Source: Anaeramoeba flamelloides (lineage: Eukaryota; Metamonada; Anaeramoebidae). From it: DNA of 64,000 nucleotides. A program made the position numbers and the translations under genes. The stretch covers positions 1-64,000 of the forward strand of contig JANTQA010000072.1 of the NCBI GenBank assembly GCA_027625915.1. The letters run 5' to 3'. This document shows positions 1-13,000 of the stretch, piece after piece. The notes under the pieces were generated by a model. It saw only the letters and a program-made list of their open reading frames with translations, did no database searches and was not told the DNA's origin. Each line of letters begins with the position of its first letter. The first letter of the stretch is position 1.

Positions 1-60
1 CCTAACCTAACCTACCCTAACCTAACCTACCCTAACCTAACCTACCCTAACCTAACCTAA
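1..60. repeat. Terminal telomere repeat, pentanucleotide CCTAA with every third unit CCTAC
   Basis: Twelve consecutive 5-mers fill the first 60 bases: CCTAA CCTAA CCTAC three times, then CCTAA three times. On the other strand this is TTAGG with a GTAGG variant every third unit, so the true period is 15 nt. The C-rich strand runs 5' to 3' from base 1, the orientation expected of a left chromosome end. Non-telomeric DNA starts at base 61. The array is probably cut short by the assembly. Confidence 0.93.
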
Positions 61-141
61 TGTCTTTTTTAAAAAAATATCCACTTTCAAAATTTATTTA
101 TTTTTCAATAAATATAAAATTTGAATATTTTTATAATAAAA
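61..141 (+). promoter_or_regulatory. 81-bp AT-rich gap between telomere and first gene
   Basis: This is all the sequence between the last telomere unit and the start codon at 142. It is almost pure A/T, with a T run, an A run and ATAAATATAAAA-like stretches. Any promoter and 5' leader of the acyltransferase gene must lie here or in the telomere itself. No specific factor site is recognised. Confidence 0.35.
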
Positions 142-1616
142 ATGAGTTATCGAGGATCACAAACACAAATACAAGCCCCAAAAGAAAAACAAAGGCTAAC
201 ACAGATCAAATTAAAAACAAGACAGATAGATAACAAAAAAAAAATTAAGCGACAAGATAGAATTAAACAAGACAAGGAAAACCCAAATTTGGTAAAAAAA
301 ACAAATTTCTCAAAAGCAATAAACCTTTCCAAAGAACAAAACACTAACCCTTTGAACTATTTTTTAAAAAAAATAAAACCAATTTTTCTCTTTATTTCAT
401 TCTTTCCTCATACCTATAGTTTTCAAAGCTTGTCAAATTCCATAAATCTATTACTGGACTTTACCCCTTACTTCTATTTGGCTTTTTGCAAATTCTGGTG
501 AACACATATTTCAATTTTTCATGTAATGTCAAAATGTCCTGGAGTATCACTGTATATGTAGGTGTAGTGATGGGACTACCAACAGTTCTTCCGATGATTA
601 TCTTAGTCTTTATGTTCTCTTCAATGTCATATCTTATCAAAAAAATGTTTTATAAAAAAAAGATCAACATGAATGTTGCCCGTATTTTGAACCTGGTTGT
701 CGTAGGTTTGGTATTGGCTGTACCGCTCGTTTTTTATCTTGTCAAAACCAACATTTGGCTTCGTTCAATCCTTGGTACTCTATCTGTATGCCATGCACTC
801 AAGTTGTATTCATATTTTGAGTGCTTATTTCGCGAATTGGGCAATGAAAAAAGTAAAAAAGTGAAAAGTAAAATTATCAATCAGCACCAACAAAGAGAGA
901 GCTATCGGAAATTTCTTCTCTTTTTAAACTACCCCACCTTAATATATCGTACCAAATATGATTTTGTGGATAAAGTTGATTACAAAAAGGCATTCAGATA
1001 TTTTGTAGGGCTTGTTTTATCAAATTATCTCCTTGTTGTTAATGTTAATAGCTTTATGAAGAACATGGGTGAGCCAATCAATAATTTGGTGGATTTCTCC
1101 AAAAATTTGTCCTGTTTGGGTTTTCCTACTTTCATGTTTTTCGTTTTGATGTGGATCCAAATGTATCACTTCTTTTTAAACTTTAGTGCAGAGCTTACAA
1201 GATTTAAAAGAAGACAGTTTTATGGCAACTGGACCGCAGACTCCACTTGTAAGGAATTTTGGAAAAGTTGGAATAGGCCAGTCTACAATTACTCGGTTAG
1301 ACATATTTATGTGCCTACCATAACGAAATTAAAACTACCAAAATTGGTTGCTGGAGTGTTGGTATTTACGTTTTCAGGTCTTTTCCATTGTTACATTATG
1401 TGGAGTGTCTTTGGATTTTGGAGCTTCTCTATTCTCGTGTTTTTTGCAATCCAACCTTTCTTTTTTCTCATTGATAACATGTTTGAAAATGGGAAAAACC
1501 ATCTATGGGCAGTTATTTTTAAAATCTTAATAGGCTTTGTAATTGAACCCATATTTGGAATGATCTGTTTTGCAAATAATACTATGAAATTTGAAAGCCC
1601 TGCTTTACCTTTTTAA
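142..1616 (+). CDS. DGAT1/SOAT-type membrane-bound O-acyltransferase (MBOAT)
   Basis: Predicted to transfer an acyl group from acyl-CoA to diacylglycerol or a sterol in the ER membrane. Two exons are inferred: 142-291 and 420-1616, joined in phase 0 by a 128-nt intron (GTAAAA...CTATAG), giving about 448 residues, close to the usual DGAT1 length of roughly 490. The first exon encodes a short Lys/Gln-rich cytosolic tail from the ATG at 142. The rest is a chain of hydrophobic segments. Family signatures are visible: FLLFLNYPTLIY near residue 214, FYGNW followed by FWKSWNRPV near 317-337, a RHIYVP stretch, and the probable catalytic His373 in FSGLFHCY. The acyl-CoA motif is weaker than the usual FYxDWWN. 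DGAT1 versus sterol acyltransferase cannot be decided. The gene sits directly under the telomere. Confidence 0.88.
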
Positions 1617-3898
1617 AAAAAAACAAAAACCTTGTAATATCACATTTTATGTTTTTGTTTTTTTTTTAGTTATTTTTATTTATTTTTTTTTTTTTGAATA
1701 ATTATTCTTTCATTTGAATATTTTTTAAAGGTTCAAATTATTAAGAGAATAAATATTTCCCGAAATCGGAATTTTTTTGTTATTAAATCCTTTAATGTTA
1801 TTTTTATAATCGTTTATTAAAACTTGATGTTTTTTCTTAATATATTTCTTTTAAATTATTTATTTTTTATATAAACAATTTTATTCTTGAAGAATTTCCA
1901 AAAACTTTCAAATAATGATTTTTATATAATAATAATAATAATAATTCAATAGTTTACTATGAAATTTTAAATAATAATTAAAAAAATATGTCATTTTTTG
2001 ACATTTTCCATTCAATAATTTTCTGAAAAGTTTTTGCAAAAGAATAAATAAATAAATATTGGGATACAATAACTAATATCAAATGTACAGTAACAATAAT
2101 TTACATATTTTGACAAAGTTAAAGACAAGGGAGAATATGACATATATTTTTATTTTTTTCTATCGTGAAATGGAATTGTTTTGAAAAAAGGTAATACAAG
2201 AACTGAGTTATATAAAATGTGAGGTATTTAAAAATATAACAAGAAATTTTTTATTCATTTTTTTGTATATTATCAATGAACAGATGCGGGAAATAGTAGC
2301 CAATATATTTCCGAAATCTAATTTATTTAAAAATATTTCTTAGAAATGAAAGTAAGCATTATCAATTTAATAAAGTAATACAGCCATGATAAAAAAGTGA
2401 GGACTTTTTGTATTTTTTTTTTGATTTTATTTATTTTAAAAAAGTGAGATTTCGATTTTTTATATATGGTAAAGAGGTAGGTTGGTAAATAAAAGTCCTT
2501 TTTTAAAAAATTAATTTCACTTTATTAAAACAAAATAATTTCCAAAATTTTTAATTTCAGTTATCTAAAATAAAAAATAAGTTCCTAACTTTTTTGAAAT
2601 AGATAGAATTAAATATATTTTCAAAAATAAATTCACTATGGTTATTATTACAATTGAAAAAATAAATTATTAAAAAAATGTATTTCAACAAAATTACTTG
2701 ACTTTTATCTGAAAATCTGAAAAAAAAAAATTTCTTGTATTATTACTATATTTTATCTTCATAATAAAACTATGTAGTTATATTTTTAATAGCTGAAGAC
2801 TATTTCTCTAGATATCGTTGAATAAATTGTAAGATGGAAACTATTTATTCAAAAAAAATGAAGATAGACTATTAATGTTTAAAAAAAAAAAATGGAAATA
2901 CATACTCTTTTTATGAATCTTAAATATTTTTTTTGTCCAAATAATACCCTTTTTGAATTTTATTTTATCTCGGTGAACCCTAAAAAATGTAAAAGAATTC
3001 ATCTTATCTGGTGTTGAAAATGAAAATAGTAAATATTGGGAAAATTAATTATTCTTAATTCTTTGATTGTAATATACTAAAAAAAAAATTATTTATTAAA
3101 TATTTTTCAAAAATGAACTAATAAGAACTATTCTTTTGAAGAAAAAAGATTTTTAATTTTATTTTATTTAATAAGATTTTTGAACAGATTGAAATTCTTA
3201 TTATGTTATTTAATATATATTTATTTAATGTTTTGATAATTAAACTCGTCAAAAACGAAAAATTAATTTAAAAAACATAATTCCAATTTTTTTTTACTTT
3301 TACTAAGTAGAAACATTTTTCATCAATTTTTAAATTTCAATTTTATTATTTTTTAAAAATTTCTTGTATACGTGATCAAATTTATTCTTTAATTAAATTT
3401 AATGATACCTATTCACCTTCTTCATGGAATATTTTATATCTGGACTTGTGTTGTATATGGATTCCAAATATATTTTAAAAAGGGATTTTTTTTAAAAGAA
3501 ACTCTAAAAAAAAACAAGGAAATATGGTTGCAGATTTTTCTATATTTAAATTTTCTATAAAAAAATTGAATCAGTATATTTTGACTTATTACAAAATAAT
3601 ATACTATTCTTTTAAAATAAAAAAAAAAATAAATTTTATCTCGAAGTTTCAAAAATAAAGAGAAACCTGGAATTCAAATTAAAAAAAACCTCGGTAATCA
3701 TGACCAAATGGTCTTGAGATTATCTTTGTTTTATTCTACGATTTATAATCCAATCCTTGGAAAAATAGTTGAGATCCTGAAATAATAATTTTTTTTTCTT
3801 AATTGGAAAATAGAAGTATTATATAGATAGTTTATAAGCTATCGTTGTTTTAGAAACAATTCACTAAAAAAAAAAAGAAAAAGAAAAAAATTAAACTT

Positions 3899-4425
3899 AA
3901 TTCCAAAAATTTGGATACAGTTTAAACTATTGAAAAGATAGAAATACTCACTTTACATTCAATTTAGGAATAATTTTGATTTTAAAAACTATTTCATTTT
4001 TTGTCTTTTTTGTTTTGTTTTCATTTCCTTTTTTACAGTAAGATAATTTGTTTCTTCTAGATCTGAAAAATTTTTTTGAATGGTTGATAGAAGGTTAGTG
4101 TTGAGTTTGTTAAATTGAAAAATCACATACAACCATTCGATGGTATCTTATCATTTGATCGATCAATAATTGTTGGTCAAATTTCAACAAATTTATCACC
4201 ATATTTTTTGTTCCCCTCGTTTCATTATTTTGGACATACCTGTTTTTATTTTTGAGTTTTATATTTTTTTCTTTTATTTGGATGAAAAAGAGTACTCTAT
4301 AAAACACAAATACTGGGTAACTTAAATCTTTTTTTATATTAGGTTTGGAAAAATATAATAAAATGAGTATTTTGTTGCCTATTTTTGATTTTGGGTTTGT
4401 CAACATTTTTGAAATGGGGTTTATT
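3899..4425 (-). mobile_element. Family C TIR element, solitary copy (~0.53 kb)
   Basis: One end reads TTCCAAAAATTTGGATACAG; the other, reverse-complemented, reads CCATTTCAAAAATGTTGACA, giving imperfect terminal inverted repeats. Internal blocks (ATGGTATCTTATCATTTGAT, a TTTGGATGAAAA block, a CTCGTTTCATTATTTTGGAC block) match in order the middle of the 1.37-kb TTAA elements at 31.2 and 35.7 kb. It stands alone here, so family C is its own mobile unit. No coding sequence, so non-autonomous. Confidence 0.7.
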
Positions 4426-5462
4426 ATAATAAAGATATTGTGGTTTTTTTTTATTGAAATGTTGAACTTCCATGTAGGTTTTGAAAAGGAATTGATTATA
4501 TCGAAATGTTATCTCATAGGCTAATTTTTGATAGGATGTTTGATAAATATGAATATGGGGTAATTATCTTAAAATTTTGAGAGTATTGAAAATTTTATTA
4601 AGACCTCCTGATTCAATCCTTCTTTAATATAATAAACAGTCAAATATATATATTCTAGGATAATCTTAAGTCAGTCACTAATACTTTTTGTATTTTTATT
4701 ATTAAATAAAAAAAAAATGAAATGTTTCATTACATGAAATTAATTTGCTTAATTGATTTTTGATTTTTTTTTAGAAAATTATTTACCGTAAAATATATTA
4801 TTTAATAAATCATAATAAAAGATTTCAAATCAATTTTAATAGCAAAACACCTGAAAAATTGAAAAAAATTTGAAATATTTTTTTAATTTCTTTTTTTAAT
4901 CTATTTTAAAATAAAAACCAAATCAAAATATTGTATTGATTTTTGGAATCAAAACATAATTCAGAATAACAAATATAACCAAAATTTAAGCTTTTTCTTT
5001 TTATAAAATTTGAGATTTTAATTTTAAACATCAATAAAACTGAATTTTTGGGTTTTTTTTTGATGTTAAGGTTTTTTAGATTATGTGTAATTTGCTTTAA
5101 GATTTTAAAAATAAGTATTTATCCAGTTTGAGGAATTTCAGTTACATATATCTTTGTTGATCAGTGAAAAATAAGTAAAAAAAAAAAATGTAAAATTTTC
5201 CTTTTATTCTGTTTTACAATTATAACAGATAACCTAATTTTTTCATTTTGATATTTTTTTTTTTTTCAAGAATGATAATATAAATTTTTCTTTTATATAT
5301 TCATTTATTTTGGAAAGATTAAAGTATTTGTTTTTTTTTAAAAAAATAATGAAAAAGATAAGATAATAAAATATAATAAAGACTAAAGAATTGCATTTCC
5401 AATATATATTAAAAAAATTACTAATTCTTGGGTCAGGTTTATAAAATTATTGTATACTTTAC

Positions 5463-6012
5463 CAATCCCCAATTTAAAATTTTTAACACAAAAAAAAAAA
5501 ACCAATTGTTGAAAAAAAAAATTTTCAAAAATCAATTCTATAAGAAATAGAAAATAAGTAACAGTGCATAATAGTAATGTTAATAATTATTTATAATTCA
5601 AAATACTGGCAAAACAAAAAAAAAACAAATAATTATAATTTTAAATAAATAATAAACAAGTTAAAAAATTTTACAATGAACACAACAAAAAAATATATAT
5701 TAAATTTTTTTTAAATTCTCTTAATAATTATTGATCAATCAAAAAGTTAAATACTATCAACTTGAATTGATTAGTGATTTTTCTCTTTCAAAAAATTAAG
5801 ATTTAAACTAAAATCAACTGTTTGAAATTTTTTTTTTGATAGAACAAAACAAGTTGCATAATTCGAAAAACAAAATAGAAACAAAAAAAAATTGAAAAAT
5901 GAAAAAAAGATTTTTGTATTTTGTAAAAATCAAAAATATTTTCGGTTATGAAGGAAAAAGTATTATTATGATTCTTTGAACTGCTTTAACTGACTTCAAA
6001 AAGTGAATTTTT
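5463..6012. mobile_element. Family C-like TIR element, diverged copy 1
   Basis: Starts with AATTTAAAATTTTTAACACA and ends near a CTTTGAACTGCTTTAACTG block. It shares the block order of the copies at 6396, 12417 and 53200 (AATTCTA..AAGAAAT, CACAAAACAAAAAA, TTGATCAATCAAAA, AAAACAAGTTGC). Ends are approximate. Confidence 0.5.
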
Positions 6013-6395
6013 GTTGTTCCAATTAAGAGTTAAATGAAAGAGTCATTTAATCTGATAATGTGAGAATTTTGAAGTGACTAAAGTTGTAACTTCAATTTTA
6101 AAGAATGTCTAAAATGAATTATGAATTTTATTTTCAATATATTGGGTCTAATGTTCAACTAATTAAATTTTATAATAATCGGATTGACTGTAAAATAAAA
6201 AAAAATAAAAAAATTGAGCAAGATTTGGAAAATAAAAATAAAGTAAATAAAAATTCATCTCTTTAAAATAAAGAAACTTTAAATCAATGAATATTAATTG
6301 TTTTCAACATCTATTTTATTAGTTAATTTATTTTTGTATTAAAATAATGAAAAGATAAATTTTGAAAAAATTTAGAAATCTCAATATATTTATCT

Positions 6396-6942
6396 AAACT
6401 TCAATTCAAAATTTTTAACAAACCAAAATTCAATATTTTAAAAACAAAAATCTTATTCAATCAATTCTAGAAGAAATACCCAATTAGAACAATTCACCAC
6501 TTGAAATGTTAACAATGTTTTATTGAATATAATACTCACAAAACAAAAAATAAATATTTTTCACTACTAAAAAATCAAGACTCTTTGTGTTAAATTTTTT
6601 GTAGAACGGCTAACCAAAAAAAATTATTGGTAAATTTGTAAAAATTCTATTAACAATTAGTGTTCGATCAAAAGAATATATACTATCAATTAATTTTATT
6701 TGAGTTCTTCTATTTTGATAGAACCCAACTTTTTAACCAAATATCAATTTTCGAAAAAAATTCTTGATCAAATGAAATAGGTTACGTAATTCAAAAAATG
6801 AAATGAAAACAAAAAACTAAAAAGATGAAAAAGTGATTTTGTTCTTTTACAGAAATCAAAATTATTTCCAATTTGAAATAAATTGTATTATTGTGATTCT
6901 TTTAACTGTTTTAACAGTGTTAAAAAATTTTAAATTTAAGTT
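6396..6942. mobile_element. Family C-like TIR element, copy 2
   Basis: Left end CAATTCAAAATTTTTAACA; the right end reads ACAGTGTTAAAAAATTTTAA, which is the inverted partner. Internal blocks match the copy inside the PH-gene intron at 12417-12952 almost line for line, for example AATCAATTCTAGAAGAAAT and TTTGAGTTCTTCTATTT. It ends about 80 bp downstream of the PH-gene stop codon, so it may supply part of that gene's 3' flank. Confidence 0.65.
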
Positions 6943-7019
6943 TATATGTCTATATGTTTATATATTTAATCCAATTAACAAAATTTACTTTTATTGGTAT
7001 TGATTTATTTGTTATTACT

Positions 7020-10000
7020 TTATACTTTTTTTTTTTTTTTTTGTTTTGATCTCCATTTTCGACCGAATCTATTTTTATTTTTTTTTTTTTCTAATTGTTT
7101 TTTCTGCTTCTCTAATTGTCGTAAAGCTAATTGGTCATCATTTGAAATCTTGTTTACAGAAATATTTAGCTTTTCTAATATTGGGGCAGAAACTATATTT
7201 TGACCAAAAATTTTTGTTAAAATTTTTTCAGTGTCGTGTAAAAATTCTGAATAATCTTGTGTTATATCTAAACTTATTAAAGACATTTCAAAACAAATTG
7301 TATCAAGAATTTTTTCAAATAATTGGTGTGGTTGAATGTTTTCGTTTTTTAATATTTCGGGGCTGTTTAGCAATTCGATGTATTCAAAAGTGTTATTCAA
7401 TTGTTCCATTTCCTGAGAAAAACTGTATAAGATTTTTTCTAATTTATATTCTGGTGAATCATTTTCTTCTAATTGTTCTTCTAATTGTTCTTCTTCCTTT
7501 TCTTCTTTTTCGTTTTTTTCTATTATGCTTAAAGAGTTTTTAAAAGTTTTTAATTCATTTATTGGTAATAATGGTAATGGTTTATCAAAATAATGATAAA
7601 GTTTATTAATATAGGATTTTTCCTGACTTTCCTCTTCCATATCTGTTCCTGGTTCAGATTCAGAATAAATTTCCCAATCAGAATCGTCGAGTTCAGATCT
7701 TGATCTCGTTTGGTTACTTGAAATCATTAAATTTTTATCTGAACTAATATTTAGATCGTTTGCTTCACTTTTATGACTTTTATGGCTTTTATTGCTTCTA
7801 CTGCTTTTATTGCTTTTATTACTTTTATTACTTTTATTGCTTTTATCATTTAACAGTTCATTAAGTTCTCCTCCCTGACTTAAGGATTTTTCCATTTTCT
7901 TCCTTTTCTTGGGATCAGATAAATCAATTGAACTTCTTCTGGAAGTGTTTTCATCTTGTAAATAAGACGATAGATTTGGGTTTGATCTACTTGTCGGAAT
8001 TTTTCTATCCACATTTTCTCTGGGTTTTAATTCGCTTGATTTAACCTTTTCGATAGTTGTGACAATAAAATTTGAGTATTTTTTGATCTTATTTTCCTCC
8101 TTGCTTGTTGTGTTATCATGATCATTAACGTTGTCTGTATTATTATCTTTATCGAAATCATTTTTATTCGTTTCGTTGGAATTATTCGAAGTTGGATAAA
8201 GTTCCTTTACTAAATTATGATATTTTTTATCAATAGTTATAGTTCTGCCCATTGTCCAACCCATAATTGATCCCCAAGTATTATAAAACAATATCTATTA
8301 TAAATATTAACATTTTAAGAAAATTTGTTTATTATTAGAGATAATACAAATTGATATTTCAAAGATTTATTTTTAGCAATAAAATTTGTGATTTTTTTTT
8401 TTTTAATTTTTATTAAATTCAATATGTTTATTTCTGATCATAAAATTTTTGTTGATTTATTGATTATATTTGTTTTTTAATGAGTGTTTTCGTTATCAAA
8501 GGATATATTTTAAAAAAAAATTATGACTGTAATGATTATTTTTGATGAAATTTTTTTATGAATAAAAGATTTTCTCCAATTTGGATCTAAAAAAAAGAGA
8601 ATTTTTGAGGATTTCGAAAATTCTTGTACTCATTAACTATAAAAATCCGAGGATCTAAATGAAAAAGAATGTTAGAGAAATAGTTTATGGAAAAAAAAAA
8701 AAAATTTGTAACTTAAAAAGTGGTACTTTCTAACAATCTTTTTGATAATTGAAATTTGAATTTTTTATCAATTTAGGCGTGATAGAAGCTATGTAATTTT
8801 ATTCTAGATACCGAAACTTTAAAAAAATGTAATTTTTTTTCAAGATTTTGAGAAAAATAATATATAAAAAAAAATAACAAAAATGTTATCGTGTTTAATT
8901 TCCATCAAAAACAACAAGATTCTTTTATATATTCTTAATGTGATAAAAATAAAATCTTTCATTTTTGATCATGTACCTATTTATCATAAGCTTTGAAGAA
9001 ATAAATTTATTTTTCATTAATCGGATTTTACTTTTTAGAAACGGTTTTAAAGAATTAACAAGATCCTTTTCTATATTGAGGTTAAGATTCGGAATTTTAA
9101 ATATACATATCTTTCAAAAAAAATAAAATGATATTAAATTATTTTTCACATTTAAAAGTTAAATACGAAGTAAACATCAAAAAAATATTTCTGTTAAGAT
9201 TTTTATTTGACAAAAATACCTGTTTAACTGTTTTATGTGCGAATTTGAAACAAAACAATTTATTTGGGAATTTGGATACAAAAAAAAATCGATATATATA
9301 TAATTATATATATATGTCGTAATATATGGGTATAATTTTTTTTTTTAAAGAATTTGTTTTAATGAATATAAACATTTAAATTTTTTTAGAATATTGATGA
9401 GCTCAATTCTTGATTAATTATTTTGGCTGGACAAACCCCCAGAATCTTTTGCAAAAAATTGAAAAAAAATAAAAATATTTTCAACGTTTTATTTATTGTT
9501 TAGTTGACTAAAATCAAAATAATGTATAGAACAGTCAAAGGGTGGCGAATTCGCTTGTTTTACTTGGGGAATTTGAACAAATAAACTGAGAAACAATTTA
9601 ATTTTTTGCTAAAAATTGAAATTTCATTTGAATTTTTTTCTTTTAAAAAATACTACTCCTTTTTTTATATACAGAACGTCATACATGCCACCAAAAAAAA
9701 AGAAATTTTAAAAACAAAATGGAAATTAAACGATTCTTTCTGTGAGTTGAGAAATTAATTTTCCTCTTTTTTGTTATTTTCTTCAATTAAAAAAAGATAA
9801 AATAAAGCTAATTTCTATCAAAAATCCAAGTTATAAATGGTTTTCTTTTACAGCGTATATTTGTAATTTTTAAACCCTACTTGGTAATAAAATTTCTCAA
9901 AAATATAAATATCATTAATTAAAATGAGTACCAAACCCTCAATGACTATTAAAGATTTGATTTTTTAAATAAATTTTTACTTCAAAAAAAAAAAAAAAAG

Positions 10001-13000
10001 AAATTAAATACTGTTTTCCATTCTTACTCTATAAACTAAATAAAGTTTTATCCATTATAATTTGAAATTGTAAGGGTGATTTTCCAAAAAAAAAAATAAT
10101 TCTAAAAATAAATACCTTCTTATGTTTCAAAAAATTGTAGTATTTCAAGGTATTTCCTTTTTCAATCCAAATCTATTTTAGATAAATATCATATGATCAA
10201 AAAGCTGAGATACCTAAACTTTTTGAATCTTTTTAAATTTAAATTTTAACAATTAATTTTTCATAAAATTCCAAATTATGAGATTTTTAATTATGTTTTC
10301 ACAATAAGCAAAAATTGTTTCGGTTTATTCTCTTTGATATTTTTTTTTCTTTATTAGTTTATCGATCAACGTTTACCTTTCAATTTTTAATAGTCAAATA
10401 AGATCCAACAACATTTTTGGTGTCGATTACTCAAAATTAGAAAAAATAAAAAATACCGAACTTGTAGCGAAAGACATATAGATTAGAAAAAATAATAATT
10501 TAAAAAAATAATAATTTAATAAAATAAAAATATTATCGAAAAAACCTTACTGGTGCGTTGCTGATTATAAAAATAATATAGGAATTATTTTTTTTAAAAT
10601 AGTGCATCTGTTCTTCTATTGAATTAGTTGGTTCAATTTTTACAAAATGGATAATATTTGAGAAAAATTGTGAGATTTTTTTTAAAATTGGAAAATTCAG
10701 ATCTTTCCAAAGAATATGTGCCATCAAAAACACACAACCTAAAATCTCTTGTGTAATTGGTTTACAGCTTTTGTAATTGTTTACAAATTTTTTAATGACT
10801 TGTTCCATTTTTTCGGCTTTTTTTATTATATAAAAGAGATTAAATTAGATGAATAGATATTATAACATTTTAATATATTCCCAAGTTTAGGATAAAATAA
10901 AAGAAGGGTAGGAAATTAGGTTTTTAAATAAAATATTACTTTTTCATAATCATTAAAGGATAAAAGTAGAATTTACAAAAAAAAAAAAAAATAAATAATT
11001 TTTTTTAGTTTTAATTTTTATAAAAAAAATAGAAAATGTTCTCTAATTAGATTAAAATGTATATTGAATGTTTCTTGATCTTTTATTAATTTAATAAAAA
11101 AAATAGACTAAATAATATTACATTTCATAATACTGTTAAATTCTCAATTTTGAAAATTTTTAATTTTCTCTCAAAGTTCAATCAGAAAGAACCATTTTAA
11201 TGATGTAATTTTGGTTTTTAATTGAATAGTGAAAATTGTTCTATTATTCCAACTTATTTTTGAGTAACAAAATTTTGATTATTAAACTAAAAAATTTTGA
11301 TTATTAATTGGTAATTTTTAATGATGTAGAATTATTATTATTTCTATTAGTATTCATTAAAGAGTGATTATAAAAATTTACATTTTATTCGAAAGATTTT
11401 TAAAGAAGATCAAATTTAATATGAGTAAATTTTCATTCTTTTAATTGATTTTGTGAAGACATTTTTTATTATTTTAGTTACTAATTAGAAACATATTTAG
11501 TAAATTGAAAAAAAAAAATTTCATTTTTGAATTTAAAAATTACGTTCATAGAATGAAATTAGATTAAAATTGAATATCATGTTTGTACTGAATATTTTCT
11601 GAGAAAAGTTATTTTCAACTTTAAAATTATGTTGTTTTTTGGTAAAATATCTGTGTTTTTTTTTTTTTTTTTTTTCTAATCTTATGGTCAGTTTTTTTCT
11701 TAAGTATTTCATTTTTTTATATAATAAAAAAGATTTCTATTAATAAAATTTTTTTAATGATGGAATATTTTTTTGAGAAAAGTATAGACACCAAATTGAA
11801 ATTTGAAGACACCCAACACTTAGTATTCTAAAATAAATAGAGATAAATTTTAAGAAAAAATTCAAATATAAGCACACAAAGAAATAAAATTTTTAATTCT
11901 TGGAATTTAAAAGTAAAAAATGGAAATTTCAAATTTTGAACATTACAGAAATCACACAAATGGCAGAAATACCTTTTTTTTTAGCAAAGTATTTCCGAAA
12001 AGTCTCTAATTGAGTTTTTTTGTTAATAAAATATAGAATATTTGTAAATTTTAATTGATAAATTTTTAGATGGTTAAGAAAAAAATTCACAGAAATTGCA
12101 GAAATTGCAGAAATCACAGAAATCATAGAAATCACAGAAACCAAAGCACATTCATAAATATAAAGGTGTTTTTTTTTTTTTTTAATGTGATTCAAATTTC
12201 TTTTAAAAAGTGATTTGTTGTTCTTTGGTTTATATGATTTATGTGTTTGCTTTGGCTTTTTTTCTTGAGAAAAATTCATTTTTCAGTTTCATTTTTTTTT
12301 GTAAAAAACCTTTTTTTCTGGTTCAAAAAAAAAAAAAAAAAGACACAAATAATTTTAATTAAAAGGTTGATAAGAATTAGTGGTTTTATGAAAATGATCA
12401 AATTTTAGAAACCTAAACTCCAATTCAAAATTGTTAACACACCAAAATTCAATTTGTGAAAAAAAAAATCTTATTTAATCAATTCTAGAAGAAATATCAA
12501 ATTAGAACCATTCACTAATTGGAATGTTAACAATTGTTAATAAATTACAATACTCACAAAACAAAAAATAGATAATTATCAATATTAATAAATTATCGGT
12601 GTGTTAAAAATTTTGGAGAGAGCAAAACAAAAAAATACATTGGCAAATTTTTTTAAATCCTATTAGGAATATTGAAGGATCAAATGGTTAGATATCATCA
12701 ACTAATTTTATTTGAGTTCTTCTATTTAAAAGAACCCAACTTTATCCTAATACCCACTGTTCGAAAAAACATTTTGATTAACGAAACAGGTTGAGTAATT
12801 CAAAAAAGGAAATGAAAACAAAAAATTAAAAGATGAAAAAATGATTTTCATATTTTTACAATAAATCAAAATTATTTCAAATTTGAATGAAATTATATTA
12901 TTAAGATTCTTTGAACTGTTTTAGCTGTGTTAAAAATTTTGAATTTTAGTTTATTTTCATTGAAAGATTGGGCAAATAATTATTTTATTTGAAAAATTTA

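Larger units (their letters stand above)
1617..7019. other. Intergenic, repeat-bearing, no gene recognised
   Basis: AT-rich DNA with homopolymer runs. No open frame with recognisable protein character was found on either strand. It holds three separate TIR elements of one family, listed individually. The open frame on the minus strand at 4110-4406 lies inside the first of them and is not a gene. Confidence 0.6.

Noticed and set aside
142-501. Continuous frame through the acyltransferase intron as a separate 120-residue gene
   Set aside because: Splicing 291 to 420 joins the first 50 codons in phase to a hydrophobic segment that aligns with DGAT1 TM1; the frame after 291 is intron.
4110-4406. 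98-codon minus-strand frame
   Set aside because: Lies entirely inside the family C element and matches the non-coding block order of its other copies.
7046-7543. 165-codon plus-strand frame
   Set aside because: Antisense shadow of the low-complexity tail of the PH gene, rich in Phe/Leu/Ile.
11929-12279. 116-codon minus-strand frame with Ile-Ser-Val repeats
   Set aside because: Product of a 9-bp minisatellite and spacer within an intron; no ATG-supported context and no family.
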